Both the position numbers and the translations under genes were made by a program. 64,000 nucleotides of DNA from positions 1 to 64,000 of the forward strand of contig RPFO01000156.1 of assembly GCA_009746045.1 (NCBI GenBank). Reading direction: 5' to 3'. The DNA comes from Mesostigma viride. Taxonomy: Eukaryota > Streptophyta > Mesostigmatophyceae > Mesostigmatales > Mesostigmataceae. Positions 43,141 through 55,178 of the stretch are shown here, one piece after another. Each line of letters starts with the position of its first letter. Position 1 is the stretch's first letter. The notes under the pieces were generated by a model, which worked only from the letters and a program-made list of their open reading frames with translations, searched no databases and was not told the origin of the DNA.

Positions 43141-45400
43141 AGCATATGTATTGGGGCTCTCGGCCATTTTAGTGGGAGAAAGGCCAACAAGACAACGATA
43201 AACCCTACCCACGTGCAGTTCCACCCATGCAGTATACGCCCCTCAGAACAACCACTGCCACCTTTCTTTCCAGCGCAGTTGTATGCCAAGAAACAACCTC
43301 AAGCTTGTGAGCCTCTAACCACACCAGTTGAAGCCGCTGCTAAGAAAGGCTGCGTCAATATTCACACAAAACTGAGTGCTGTTAGCAATCTCCTTTCAAG
43401 AAACCACACAGCAAATCCCGGCTGAAAACTTGACGACATGCCACGGCTCACGCTTTGATACGTCCAAGCCATGCAACGTAGATAAAAACCACTAAAAGGT
43501 GCCGGGAATCTGGCAATGCGCAGCACGGAATGGCATGCTACCTGGCGCTGACTGCACGGAAAGAAGCCAAAAACTTGCGTTGATAACCCATAAAGGAAGC
43601 GAAACATTCGTAGGGTGACGCTGAGCACACGATCACACCATTACCGGCATTGTCCTTCGCCCAGCGCGGCGCAAGATGGAAATGTGCATCTTTAAGTAAC
43701 TAGATGGTCAACGTAGACGGTGGGGCCGGAAACAGCAGTTGCTTGATCGGGCCATCAGGGCGTGTGTTTCGAGCCTATCAAGGAGACAACCATCGCAGGC
43801 CAGAAATCGGGAGAATCCAGACCATGGTAGCTCGAGCCTGCCGTTATCTTGTCCACATTTTCGAGTCGTTCAGGATAATGAATATGAATGGAGATGGAAA
43901 TGTGTAGCCTTGTGCATTGAAATTATGGCTGGCTTACGTGTAGAGCGACTAGATGACCTACCTAGACGGTGGCCGGGCCGGAAACAGCTTGCTTGATCAG
44001 GGCGTGTGTTTCGAGCCTAACTGGCCGGGAGTGTCTATAGTGGTGAGCACCATTGCTGCGATCGCTCTCCCACCATTTACGAGGAAATACCCGCAAAAGG
44101 AAAACCACTGAAAAGGTCTAGCTAGTCAGTCATTACGTTAGCCATGCCATGATTCCAAACATCCACGAACTGCACACGGGGCAATGGCAAAAATCCGGAG
44201 GACAGCACTTTCAAATGTGCGGCGGGAACCAAAAGCCCGCGTATGCCAGAAAACATCGTGTTGCTGCAGCGACGGGACGATGTGGACGAGCCTATATCTT
44301 AAATTGGGGAATTACTCCAGTGCTCCATGGTCCCCCAACGGGGACATGAGACTAATTAATTCATTTAGTATTATACACATCATAAGAACTAAGCGCATGC
44401 AGACATAACACAAGCATGAAGTCCACGCGCGTCTTTCCACTCAGACAACTACCCTAGAGTCCTCACACAAGGTTGGAACGCCATGCGCCCATGAATAGTT
44501 GTCTCATGAACTATAAATAACAGAACACATTAATCGTCGATGTCTCATGATCAGGACTCAATCATTATTTGCACATCAAGTTGCAGTATTGCTAATTGGC
44601 ACGGCGCACTGTTATTGGCACATCACACGATACGCCGGCCCTGCACCGCAAGTGCAGATATTATGTGAGACAATATTTAGTGAGACAACAATCAAATCTA
44701 ATACTGTACAATATGGCACATATATATTAAAAATATAATTACTTACAACAGAGTGAAATCACTCAAACCAAAGCAAACGCCCAGCTATAAACCTATATAC
44801 AGAGCCATGTCAAAGCTCTATACTACGATAAGACCAATGGAAACGCCTAACGGGAGGAACCTAAATGGCACATATATATACAACCACATGAGTTCATCAC
44901 TAGCTTGGTGGCCAGCGATGGGTGCATGTGCAGCATGGACAATAATGTAGATGCCAGATTGATGATAGCGCCACCGACGCCAGTTCAATCTTAGTACTGC
45001 ATCTAGTATGATGGAATGCAGTAGACTGGACATTGTCACATGGTAGCTGAGGATCATGCAGCTAGCATGTTCTCAGGAATCTGGACAGGTGGGGTGCATT
45101 CTCCACTTGGTATAGAATGGTGCACTGTACTACCTGCCTAAAAAAATATGCGTAATCGAATGGATGTAAACGGTGAGTACACACGTCAAGGCGGGACATG
45201 AGCCGCCTTAACACATAAAACTCCCCCCGTCGATCAGCAGCTGCATGGCCAGGAATTCCCTCGCCAATAATTCTGTATAAGACAAGTGCAGCTGGACGCT
45301 GCACGTGCGGTTAGATCACATGCATCAGGCACTTGCGCCTGGCCGCACACGCCGGACTCCCGGCCGGTCGGCATGCGGGGCCACACGAGCCATAAGAACA
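43141..45400. other. No supported gene; local duplications
   Basis: Imperfect local repeats link about 43,675-43,790 with 43,894-44,025 (GACGGTGG, CCGGAAACAG, GGGCGTGTGTTTCGAGCC). No motif-bearing frame is seen. The last 250 bp may contain the 3' untranslated region of the kinase gene, but no clear polyadenylation signal is visible. Confidence 0.4.
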
Positions 45401-45663
45401 GGAGGTCTGAACAACACAAGCCATGATAAGAACAGTTTGGCCGCTGTTATTCTGGAGCAGGGGGACTGATGCTTACGCCTTGACCAGCGCGGGCAAGACG
45501 CAACGCGCCCGGGCGTTGCTGGCCACACTACCTGCGAGGCTCCTCCCCTGCAAGTCATGCTGGTACAGCTGCTCATACCCCCGACCGCCACTCGTTGCAA
45601 ACTCGGCACCCGCGCTGGCAGAATGGCAGGGCGACCTGAACTGAATCGACAGCTCGACCGGGC

Positions 45664-48600
45664 TCATCGCCCTCCTGTGCTCGCCGGCCCCTGCTGACCT
45701 GGCTCAACCACGAGAATGTGCGTCTCCGTCTCCTTGACCACCACGTTGACTTGAATCCGGCTGCTCCGCTCCCCCGAGACCTGCGGCGCCGTCGCCGCCG
45801 ACCCCATGCAACCCTTCCCATTCCCACCCCCATCTCTCGCGCTCATCGCGCCCGAGACCGACTTCCTGGTCCCGGCGCCGAACATGACAAACCCACAGGG
45901 CTCACCTTCCAGCGCGGCACCCGATGACTCCACCCCGAAAGCGGAGCGACTCTTCATCGCCGACCCCAGGGGAAATGAGCGTGGCTCCCAGGCACGAGGG
46001 CTGCCTTTCCTGGCCGCCTCCTCCATGGCGGGGGTCTCGTCGTCCCTTGCCATGGGGGACACCCTGGCGCCAGGGCGCGCCACACCTTGGCTGCCGGTCA
46101 TACCGCCCTCAAACTGGAACAACGCCCCCTGCGCGCCAAAGAGCAAGTCGTCGTCATCGCTCGACTTGCCCAGATCGTTACTGGTGGGCGTCACCCGGGG
46201 CTCCTTCTGCTCGTGGCTCGCCTTAAACCTTCCCCCGCCGGCCCCCGGTATGGCCACTCCCTTGCCCCCCCGGTCCTCAGGCGGGCTGCTGTTGATGCCG
46301 CTGCTAGCACTGGGCCTGACCTCACGCGCGCTCATGGTCCGGCCCGCGTTCAGCTCCATGCTCACCGTCGACCGCACCAGCATGGGCATGCCCGCGCCGG
46401 CCGCCGGGCCGCCGCTGCTGGCAACGGCACCCGCACGCGCGGATGCCGGCTGGCGGTGGCCTGCCTTGCTGACGTCGCTGACCGAGTGGTGCGTGGGCAT
46501 GAGGGCCGCGCTTGTCTGCGGCGACATATCCGCAACAGCGGCCGTCGAGGAGAGTCCATGGACATTGGGCGTCGACCTCACACGGGGCATCTCCGCCGAC
46601 TCGTCCTCGTCGCTCGCCAGCTCGTGGGCCCGCGTGACCTGGGGTCCCTGGGCGAGCATGAAGTTGGCGACGGTGGGGGTGCGGCGCACGGGCGCGGCGT
46701 CGTTCTGCTGGAGCGCCACCGCGAGGGGGACGCGCACAGGCTTGGGCCGGGTCGACGCCTGCGCGGCCTTGGCGGCCTCGGCGGCCAAGTCCGGGCAGTA
46801 CTTGAGGAGCCACGGGTGGTAGAGCAGTTCCTTTGCTGATGGGCGCGAGTCGGGGACCTTGCGGAGCGCCCATTTTATGAACGCGATGGCCTCTTGGGAG
46901 AAGTACGGCGGCCAGGTTCCCTTGATGGGGACATCGGTCCAGAGGATTAAGGCCGCTGTCTCCGTCTCTGAGGCGACCTCAAAGGGGGGCGCACCGGTGA
47001 GCATCTCGTAGGCGAGGATGCCGACTGCCCACGTGTCGACCTTGGCAGTGTACTGGGTGGGCTGGAACGTGCCCGCTGCACCGGTGCTACTGTGCATGGC
47101 TTTGCTGTTGAGGAGTACCTCTGCCCGCACCATGGGGCGGCGGGGGGCATTGAGTGGGGTGTGTGGGATGAACGGAGCGGATAGGTTCAGAAACTCCGCA
47201 AATGGGGCCGCACAGATGGCCGCGCAGAGAGGATACCATCGCCCGACTATGGTCTGCTTATTGCCGGTCTATTGTCTGCCCATCGTCTTCCTATTGTCTG
47301 CCTATAATGCCTTCCAACTGCTTGCCGATTGCCTTCCAACTGCCTGCCAATTGCCTGTCTAATATTCTGCCTATTGTCTGCCCTATCTCACTATTGCCAA
47401 CATGGCCACGTGCTGCAACTACCTGCCATTGTTACACTGTACCATATAGCTATAACCGAGCAAGCATACCACAGCGCTCCCTAGTTCCACCACCCCTCAC
47501 CAGGGGCCATGTAGTCCAGCGTCCCCACGCGATCGGTGGCCGCCTCTTCCAGGAAGTTGATGGCCAGCCCAAAGTCACCGAGGCGGGGGTGGCCCGCGCC
47601 GTCCACAAAGATGTTCTCCGGCTTTAGGTCTGGGACGTGGAATACGAGGGACGGGGAATCGAGAATGGGATGCGAAATGCACATAGAGGGATGGAATTCA
47701 GCAAAGCGCCCTTTTCGGGTAAGGTTCGTACTAAGGACGGGTATTGAGAAGACTATCGACATCAAGCTAGCGCTCAATGAGGTGCAACGAAAGGGGATGC
47801 CAGAGCCCATGCGTGTGAATGCAAACGATTTCGTAGCCCACTCAACATGACTCATGTGTAGCGGCAAGGGCAGCGGGAACCACCGTCAGCCTGATAAAAA
47901 CCTTCGCTTCGTGCACGACAACCAGTGAGTAACGCCTTCTCACTGCTATATACCTAACTGGATGGCACTATCCAGGCATACAACCCTAAGCGTTTGCTGC
48001 AGCGTCCACGGCTCACCTCGGTGCATGATGCCCTTCTCGTGCATGTGGGTCAGGCACTTGAGCAGCGGTGCAAGCACCAGGGGCACGAGGACGTCTTCCG
48101 GCACCTGTCCCCCCAGCTCCTTGAGCACGTCCAGCAGATCACCGCCAGGGCAGTACTCCTGCACCAGGTACGCGCCCTTGGCATCCTCAAACGTGCCGTA
48201 CAGGTGGCACACCGAGGATACGCCACTGTGGCGTGCAAGTTGGGAACGGATGAGGCGTGACATGGCGGAAGCGCATCGGGAGCAAAACTTTATTGCGCGT
48301 CAACCCATGTTTCATTGTTTGAATTAATTGGGAGCAAACTTGCGTCCATAAACTGGGGACCGCATAGTAGCGGTCTCTGTGTCCGCACGTCTCGACCCTC
48401 CAGCGGTAGCAAAGACAGTGCACGCCCCTCTAACACCAGAGAGCCTCATGTCCCAACCTATGTGATACCGTATAGGACTTAAACTGTGGTACATGCACAT
48501 AATAAGAGACCATGGTTCGTCGAAATCTCGAGAGCATACATACACAGGCCTCATAGGATATATCTACTCCTATGCCACTTGTTTTTCCCTTCCCCTTCTG

Positions 48601-51211
48601 TCCAGGCTCCATTTGCGAACGTCAGCATAGCCACACGGCTTACTGGTAGATGTACCCCGTACTTGCACCTGTTAACACTGGCATTCTCTCACAATGTATA
48701 CATACTCACCGCAACGACGAGAGCATATGAGATAGGCCACACCCAGCATACCACTGGACCCCCGGCCTCAGGCTGCTTCTAAATCTATAAGTAAAGCCTC
48801 CCACTCCCACTCACCGCAACGACGAGAGCATATGAGATAGGCCACACCCAGCATACCACTGGACCCCCGGCCTCAGGCTGCTTCTAAATCTATAAGTAAA
48901 GCCTCCCACTCCCACTCACCGCAGCGACATGAGCAGCGCCACCTCGCGCTGGATGTTCTTCTTCAGCGCGTCCATCACCCCGGGCTGCGCCGACATGAGT
49001 TGCCGCCGGTACTTCTTGACCGCAAACACGATGCCTGTGTCCTTGCACCTGGCTGCCCACACAATGGACAGGCGTCCGCACCCGATCTCAGTGTAGTCCG
49101 TGAAGTCGCTCGCGCTGCGCCAGGGGCCATAGTCGGCCACGATCCGCTGCAGGGGGGGCGCGGGGGGGATTCAGCCGTTTCAGAAGCCAAGGGGCCCGGG
49201 AGCGGTCAGGCCATGCATGCAGCCACGGACCAACGTGTCACCGACCCCGGCCTCGAGCTGCTGCGATGCATGGTGTTTCCAACCGCGACAGAAAGCAAGG
49301 GCAGTTGCTGGGCCGGAAAGCAAGCCTGGCAGAAAGCAGCCCAGAAAGCTGAGGGGCTGTTCATAGGCCAGAAAGCAAGGGCTGTTGATGGCCCAGAAAG
49401 CAAGCGCTGTTGATAGGCCAGAATGCAAGGGCTGACAGTTCATTGGCCAGCAAGGAAGAGAGAGGCTGCCCTCGGCTGCAGTAGTGACTTAATTTGACCC
49501 TCGATCAGTCGGATCCTAGAGCTGCGTGTGCTAGCAGCATCAGTATGGGTTAACACTTAATGGCCATCAGTGATCCTCTGCGTGCGCGCGAGCAGTGTGC
49601 GAAATGACACCAGGCATCACATCATAAACAAAGTCCGCGGAAACATTCCCAAGCCGCACGCAAAGCCGCAGTCCAACGTTCATCGGACCAACGCGCGCAA
49701 AGCCAGCGGGGCATGGACGTATGCAAGGAGGACAGGGACCCTGCATGGAGGGGCACGCTACTCCCTATATCTCTTTGCTTGCTTGCCTGGGCATGTGGGC
49801 AGGAACACAGGTGGTGCACCCTGGTTACCCACGCACAGTAACCACACAATGGATGCATGGTACCGGGAACGCGCAAACTTTGCTCGGGCATGCACGCCCA
49901 GCCGAGTACAGCCACACGGGCTGCGCCCGTCACTCAAGTAAGTAATTAGTCACACAGTCCCGTAGGGGAGCCGTGGAGCATTAACCCTTGACATCATGCA
50001 TGGCTGCGCCCATGACGCCGTGGCAGAAAAGGCGTGTGTGGCAAGGAGATCGTGCCCATATGACACCACGTTGAAAGAAGGGGCGGAATAGCTAGCAGTG
50101 CCCCAGTTCCCTCCTGCTTGGTATTCATGGATAGCGATGCAACAGTACGAACCAAGAACAGCTTGAGCAGCAGTTGCTAGCGTTCGGACTAAAGCCTTGT
50201 CCGTGCGTGCACACTGGGCCTTAAACGAAAAAGACATGATAAGATTACATCTTTTCTATTCATGCAGGCTCCACAATTCAGGTGATCGTGTCAGATTCGC
50301 CATCAGGTTGACCTCCACATCAGGAGATCGTGGCGGGGCGTAACTTACGTCTTCAGGGATTTCGGGCGCGCCCGGCGTTGTGAGTGCCTCTGCACGGGGG
50401 AAGACGACAGTGCAACGCAACCACCGCAACCATGGCCAAGGGCGGATATGATCGATCGTTAGCCCACGGACTATGTAGGCTGATGTTCCCAAAGAAGGGA
50501 AGACCATGCACGGAGACTAGTCAGACCCTAGCGGCACTGCATGGGGAAGCCTCCTAGCTACTTGTCCGCAACGGCACTGGGGAAACCTACTGTGTGCGTA
50601 TAGTGCATGGTGTCGCAAACACCTGCATGCTCTGTTCGTAGCACCACGTGAGGAGGAAAGAAGTAGCACCATGCACTGCACAGTACAAACATGCCTACTC
50701 TCTTCGTGGTGGTGAGGAGGAAAGGAGTAGCACCACTGCACAGTGCAAACATGCCCACTGTCTTCGTGGTGGTGAGGAGGAAAGGAGTAGCACCACTGCA
50801 CAGTGCAAACATGCCCACTGTCTTCGTGGTGGTGAGGAGGAAAGGAGTAGCACCACTGCACAGTGCAAACATGCCCACTGTCTTCTTGATGATGAGGAGG
50901 AAAGGAATAGCACCACTGCACAGTGCAAACATGCCCACTCTCTTCGTGGTGGTGAGGAGGAAAGGAGTAGCACCACTGCACAGTGCAAACATGCCCACTC
51001 TCTTCGCGATTAATTTATTAATTAATAGACATGTGACTGCACTACTCTCTTCGTGACAGTAAGAAGGAAAGGAGTTACACCTACTCTGTCCGTAGCGGTA
51101 CTTCGGCGCACTGAGCTTGGCAATCGACGAGAGCGAGCCCGAGTGCATGAGCTGGCACTGGTGGGGGCAGGCGCCCAGCAGACTACCGTGGACGCAGTGC
51201 GCGTCTGACAT
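45664..51211 (-). CDS. Serine/threonine protein kinase, Aurora-like, six exons
   Basis: Exons on the minus strand: 51,211-51,085, 50,389-50,349, 49,146-48,920, 48,225-48,017, 47,629-47,501 and 47,120-45,664. All introns are GT-AG and the phases join to 2,190 nt (729 residues). Kinase motifs in order: IGCGRLSIVW loop, FAVKKY lysine, MHRDLKPEN (HRD split by an intron), GDFGLA, GTLDYMAPE (Glu split by an intron), VDTWAVGILAYEMLTG and RPSAKELLYHPWL. All catalytic residues are present, so it is probably active. GTLDYMAPE and the layout recall Aurora-type kinases. A tail of about 390 residues, rich in Ser/Ala/Gly, follows. The start is uncertain: the open frame extends to a possible acceptor at 51,368 and would add a poly-Gln stretch. 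Substrates are unknown. Confidence 0.85.
47240..47400. repeat. Degenerate short repeats in kinase intron 5
   Basis: About ten imperfect copies of a 15-20-bp motif around ATTGTCTGCC or CCAACTGC fill the intron between 47,500 and 47,121. They are non-coding. Confidence 0.6.
48710..48919 (-). repeat. 105-bp tandem duplication carrying the 5' splice site
   Basis: Two 105-bp units (48,710-48,814 and 48,815-48,919) are nearly identical. Each ends, on the minus strand, with TTGCG/GTGAGT, a copy of the exon-intron border at 48,920/48,919 (CTGCG/GTGAGT). The intron therefore offers three equivalent donor sites 105 bp apart. Reading into the first unit meets TGA at once (CGG TGA), so use of an inner donor would truncate the kinase. 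Confidence 0.85.
49287..49455. repeat. Degenerate repeats in kinase intron 2
   Basis: Several 25-35-bp imperfect units around GGCCAGAAAGCAAGGGCTGT lie upstream of the kinase-domain exon, inside the intron 50,348-49,147. Open frames across them are accidental. Confidence 0.65.
50650..51084. repeat. 60-bp minisatellite in kinase intron 1
   Basis: At least five near-identical units with a period of exactly 60 bp (about 50,700-51,004), a diverged unit before them and a degenerate one after them (51,045-51,084) fill the start of the intron. The degenerate unit abuts the donor site of the first exon and resembles the repeat unit, so the array may have grown from the intron's own 5' end. Because 60 is divisible by three, all frames stay open, giving several spurious repetitive proteins. 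Confidence 0.85.
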
Positions 51212-51368
51212 GTGTCTCTGGCCCGTGGAAGGCTCCTGCTGCTGCTGCGCATGCTGCTGCTGCTGTTGGTTTGGCGGTTGCGGCTGCCGGATGGCACGGT
51301 GGTCGCCCCGCTCTCCGTGGGCCGGGTCCCTGGCTGGCGCCTTGGTCGAGGCTCGGATCCCAAAAAAA
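51212..51368 (-). other. Possible N-terminal poly-Gln extension of the kinase
   Basis: The kinase frame stays open upstream of the ATG at 51,211 to an AG at 51,369-51,370. It encodes basic residues, two Gln runs (QQQQQ and QQQQ, separated by HA) and PSTGQRH. It could be a coding exon joined to an unseen upstream exon, or 5' untranslated sequence with CAG repeats. Sequence alone does not decide. Confidence 0.45.
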
Positions 51369-51370
51369 CT

Positions 51371-53405
51371 GCCATTCGTGGGCGTTTCATTTGACAGATG
51401 GAAGCATTAACAGTGGGAAGGGGCATCGGAGCGGCGAGGCGTGATCGGGGCAGCAGGTGGTAAGTTAAGGACGGTAGCGAGTAGTAGATACTGGGGGCGG
51501 TTGGAGTTTTGTCATGCATACCATGTAGGGCAAATGCGTGACCATATGAGATTGCGGGAACACACAACAAACGACGTACGCAATTAATTCGGGACAGATT
51601 GAGAAGTCAATGCAGCACGACGAGCACCGTCAATCGCCGGAAAACGTACCGCAACACCGATTCCTTTGTCGTCATGATCAGGATTAGGGAGCAAAACCGG
51701 CTTGTAATGCGCCAGTAATTACTCCATCTCAAGCCCGACAGAGGCGGCCGAGTATAAGTGCGTCTAGGAAACGATCAGGTATGGTTTGAGTCGCAGGACG
51801 TATGACAGCCCAATTTCGGCAATATAATTAAGCCTATACTGATAAACGTCTAGCTATAGTCTATATATAGCAGCTACGTCCTGCAGAGTACCGGCCCCTT
51901 ACTCTAATTAAGCGCGCGCCACGAGCTGGTGAGCCGAAATTAAACCGGCTGATCGAATTATATTAATTAATTAGCTGCCGACGTCGTGCACAGCTGGGCT
52001 AGACGTTCGCTAGACAACAGTACGGCCTTTAATTTCACCAATTCTTGCCTCTTGGCCGCCTGCCCGGCTAGTGGTAAAAAAGACGGCGCCCCGGCCGAAA
52101 CAAAACAAACTGTCGTATATAGCAATTAATAATATAGCGACCTCGTCCCTCTCATGATTATAATTGCGCACGTATGCGTTCGCGATCTTCCGGCATGAGC
52201 CAATTGTACATGTGATCATGATGGTTTATATATAGATAGTGATCGATAACAGGGTTAACCATAATGAATGGACTTCAGCCCGCCCGGCAATATATTTCAC
52301 AGCTATCCACCTTAAAATTTCAACGCCATTGCCGTAATTAAGGCATGCGCAGTTAATGAATTAAATAAAATAAAAGATACCAGAAGGTGATCAGCATTGC
52401 ACGACGAGTATCGCATGAGGCCGACGCCGGCAACGCATGATCATGATAAATAATGTAAGGCAACGATCGAGTCATGTGACGCGATCATTGTCGAGTACGT
52501 CGTCACGTGTTGCGGAGAGGCGCCCGACGTCGACCGCGTCGACATCACTTCAGCATCTCCTTGAACATGAAAATGCCACGTGAGTATGCAAGTCAGCATT
52601 GTCGTTTGCCGGCAGGCTGGGTTTGCACGTCGTCTCATATTGAGAATTCAGTCGAGAATTCAGGCGGCCGACTCTTCACGAGCCTTGGATCAAACACCGA
52701 GGCCTGTGGCACTGGAATCAGTCATCAGTGGAATGGATCAACTACAACTGCAATGATGCACTGGTATCCACTAGGTCCGCTGCATTCCGCATTTCCGTGG
52801 CACAGTCAGGATGAGCCACCTGTCCGAAGCGTCGGCCATGCCGTGCAGAAGATGCCCCAACGCCTTTGGAGTTGGATGCTACTGCAAATGAACCGCCCTT
52901 AAGTTGCGCGAAACAGACTCGTAACGTCCGACGGTTGGAGAGTCTCTGGTATCGAATCATACTGTACGACTAAAAAGCGGAACGTTATCTGCCATCCAAA
53001 TATCCAATTTAAAGAAATTTGAACCACTCAGAACCATCCAGTTATGAGTCAGATGCTGTCCACACATGGCTACTCAACTCAACTCAACTCAACACACGGC
53101 TATTCTTCGGCCTTCGGCCTTGGCTTGGGACATCCCCTGTACCAGCTCTAGGCGATAGGATAACGCCCCATGAGTCGGGCGAACTAATGACAACCTCACA
53201 AATAACATCTCGAAATAACGGAACTAACAACAACCTCAGAAATTTCGGAATAACAGTTACAGGTAAGTGAGTCCGCCGGTTCGGCGACGCCCGCGACCCT
53301 GCCCGCGACAGTCAATTATTCCAGTTTCCTCAACTACTAGTCCGCCCTCGGAATATATCCGGCCCTCAGCCACTACAGATTCTCTGCTGCCCATGTGCGG
53401 CGTGG
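51371..53405. other. No supported gene
   Basis: AT-rich stretches (about 51,750-52,400) alternate with mixed sequence. A plus frame (52,507-52,902) and a minus frame (52,960-52,742) have no recognised domain. Upstream exons or the promoter of the kinase gene would be expected here but cannot be identified. Confidence 0.4.
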
Positions 53406-53409
53406 GACA

Positions 53410-53436
53410 CAACAACAACAACAACAACAACAACAA
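53410..53436. repeat. CAA microsatellite
   Basis: Nine consecutive CAA units lie directly before a copy of TAGTCCGCCCT, which also occurs at 53,338-53,348. Confidence 0.85.
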
Positions 53437-53489
53437 CTAGTCCGCCCTGGCTGGTCTGTCCGTCGAACGTTACGCAAATGTTGGACATT

Positions 53490-53580
53490 AATGTTGGACA
53501 ATGTTGGACTGGAAGGTTGGCGGCCGGTTCCCGACCGGTTCCTCACCTGTCGGGCCCGCAGTCCAACATTGTCCAACATT
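53490..53580. repeat. Perfect 21-bp inverted repeat with structured loop
   Basis: The arms 53,490-53,510 and 53,560-53,580 are perfect complements built on a repeated AATGTTGGAC unit. The 49-bp spacer itself contains short complementary GC-rich segments (ACCGGTT; CCGGTTCC). It would form a strong hairpin in DNA or RNA. It sits just upstream of the second copy of the dispersed repeat. Confidence 0.8.
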
Positions 53581-53619
53581 CCGGGCAGACGCAAGTAAAC
53601 AGAACCAGTGGCAGGCGAC

Positions 53620-55178
53620 TACAAAATTAATATTCACGTCCGCTGCTATGGCGGCGCGAACAACTGACTGGGGCGAGAGCATGGCTTGACGTATTGGAAT
53701 GAAAATTTGTAGGCATCATCCGTAGGTCTTATAAATGCTATATCCTTAGCCGTGAAGCATTTGAGAATGCGTAGATATGTCTCGAGGTGATGTCGCGGTG
53801 CAGCAAATCGTGTGGCCGGCCAGGCGATGACAGTGCGACCTCTACTTGTTGCCCGGCAGAAAAAGTTGGGATTTTTGCGCATGGATGAGTTCGGTATGTC
53901 ATTCCTAGCACAGTTGATCATCCATGGCGGCCAGGACATGCTTGAGTTTACGTTCGTGGGGTGGGCGTGCTAGCTCCCGCAAACAAGGTAATCTGCGGTT
54001 TCGACCAGGTACGCTTTAGCCTTTTAGCTGTCTCAGTGACCGCGCATGTGTCATATGTTGCTTCGATATCAGTCTTGGGGCTGTAATCGAGGCTTCATGA
54101 CTGTCTTGTTGTTGATTTATTGCTTCTGTGCATAGGCTTGTGGTGGGTAGTAATGCTACCTCGGCCAGATTTTGGACGAGATTTAGCTGCTTTTAGCGTA
54201 TGCTACAACATCAATGTTGGTAACGACAGATATCATTTATAATAATGATTATTGTGATGATACGATGCTTTCAGTTGCTTAAACAATTCAGGGAGAGCGC
54301 TTTTCTGCCCAGTTGTAGGCATGCAAGCTGGCCAAGTCCGCCTTCTTTTTGTGTGTTTGTTGTGTGTTAGAGACAATAATTTTTTATGGAGATGCCTGGG
54401 ATCTGCTTGCTTTGAAGCATCAGCAAGTTGCTTCTTTTGTTTCTTTCCTTTTTTCTTGTATTTTGAAGTTGTTTGTAGCGTATATGATGCGTTGGTAATC
54501 AGCTCCTTGCATGTGCCTTCTACATGTGCTTTATGCCCAATGGCACTATATTTAATTTCCAACATTATATTGCATGAGCTGCTGTTATATATGCTGGAAA
54601 TGTGTTGGAGGATGCATGTGTGGCCAGCTATGATGTTTTGTGCCACATTGGGATAGGAAACCAAAACGGTAGTGCTAGCCAACCACGCCCAAAAAACTTG
54701 GTCCTCTTTTTAGGACTGAGCTATTTTGGGCTTTTTGCTAGCTGGCTTGTGCAGTTCTGTGGCATGTCATGTTGTGAATGTATTGATGGCATGCCTGTGA
54801 TATAAACTAACTGCCTTTGAAATTCCAGGGCATACTGATTTTTATAAGTGGTCCATGTTGCATGATGTATGTCTCAAATCCTCAATTTTTCCGTACCCCC
54901 TTGGGGTTGGCGCTATTTATAGCACCCAATAGTCGTTGATATGGGACCAATGGCATGCCCCCAAATAAATATCAAAGAGACAACCAGTGCATATATGACA
55001 TAAATGCATGCTTGGTCCCAAGGCGTAGCCATGCAGAAATTGTTTTTATACCGTAAACAAACATAGGACGTTGGATTACGCCATGCACTCAGGAATAGTA
55101 ATTGTCTCACTTAATGTGTGCAAAGATGTGTCACTCAGTCCATTTTTTAGGACACAGTGGACACAGTTGAAGGGTTAA
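53620..55178. repeat. Dispersed repeat family, copy 2
   Basis: This aligns with 29,310-30,797 in order, with many substitutions and gaps (see the shared blocks named for copy 1). It ends with TGAAGGGTTAA (55,168-55,178), complementary to the TTAACCCTTCA near the start of copy 1. No protein of known family is encoded. Confidence 0.5.

Noticed and set aside
45806-46839. Long plus-strand frames of 338 and 250 codons
   Set aside because: They are antisense shadows of the GC-rich last exon of the kinase, whose own frame carries the kinase motifs and fits the splice phases.
50700-51004. Regular 60-bp direct repeats as a CRISPR-like array
   Set aside because: The whole 60-bp unit is repeated with no unique spacers, and the setting is a spliced eukaryotic gene.
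50648-51211. Long repetitive open frames on both strands (20-residue repeats)
   Set aside because: The 60-bp period keeps every frame open. The array lies in an intron of the kinase gene, between two exons whose phases join without it.
52742-52960. LVDTSAS motif on the minus strand as a retropepsin
   Set aside because: The frame stops two codons after the motif and no flap or LLG motif, RT or integrase is nearby; probably chance.
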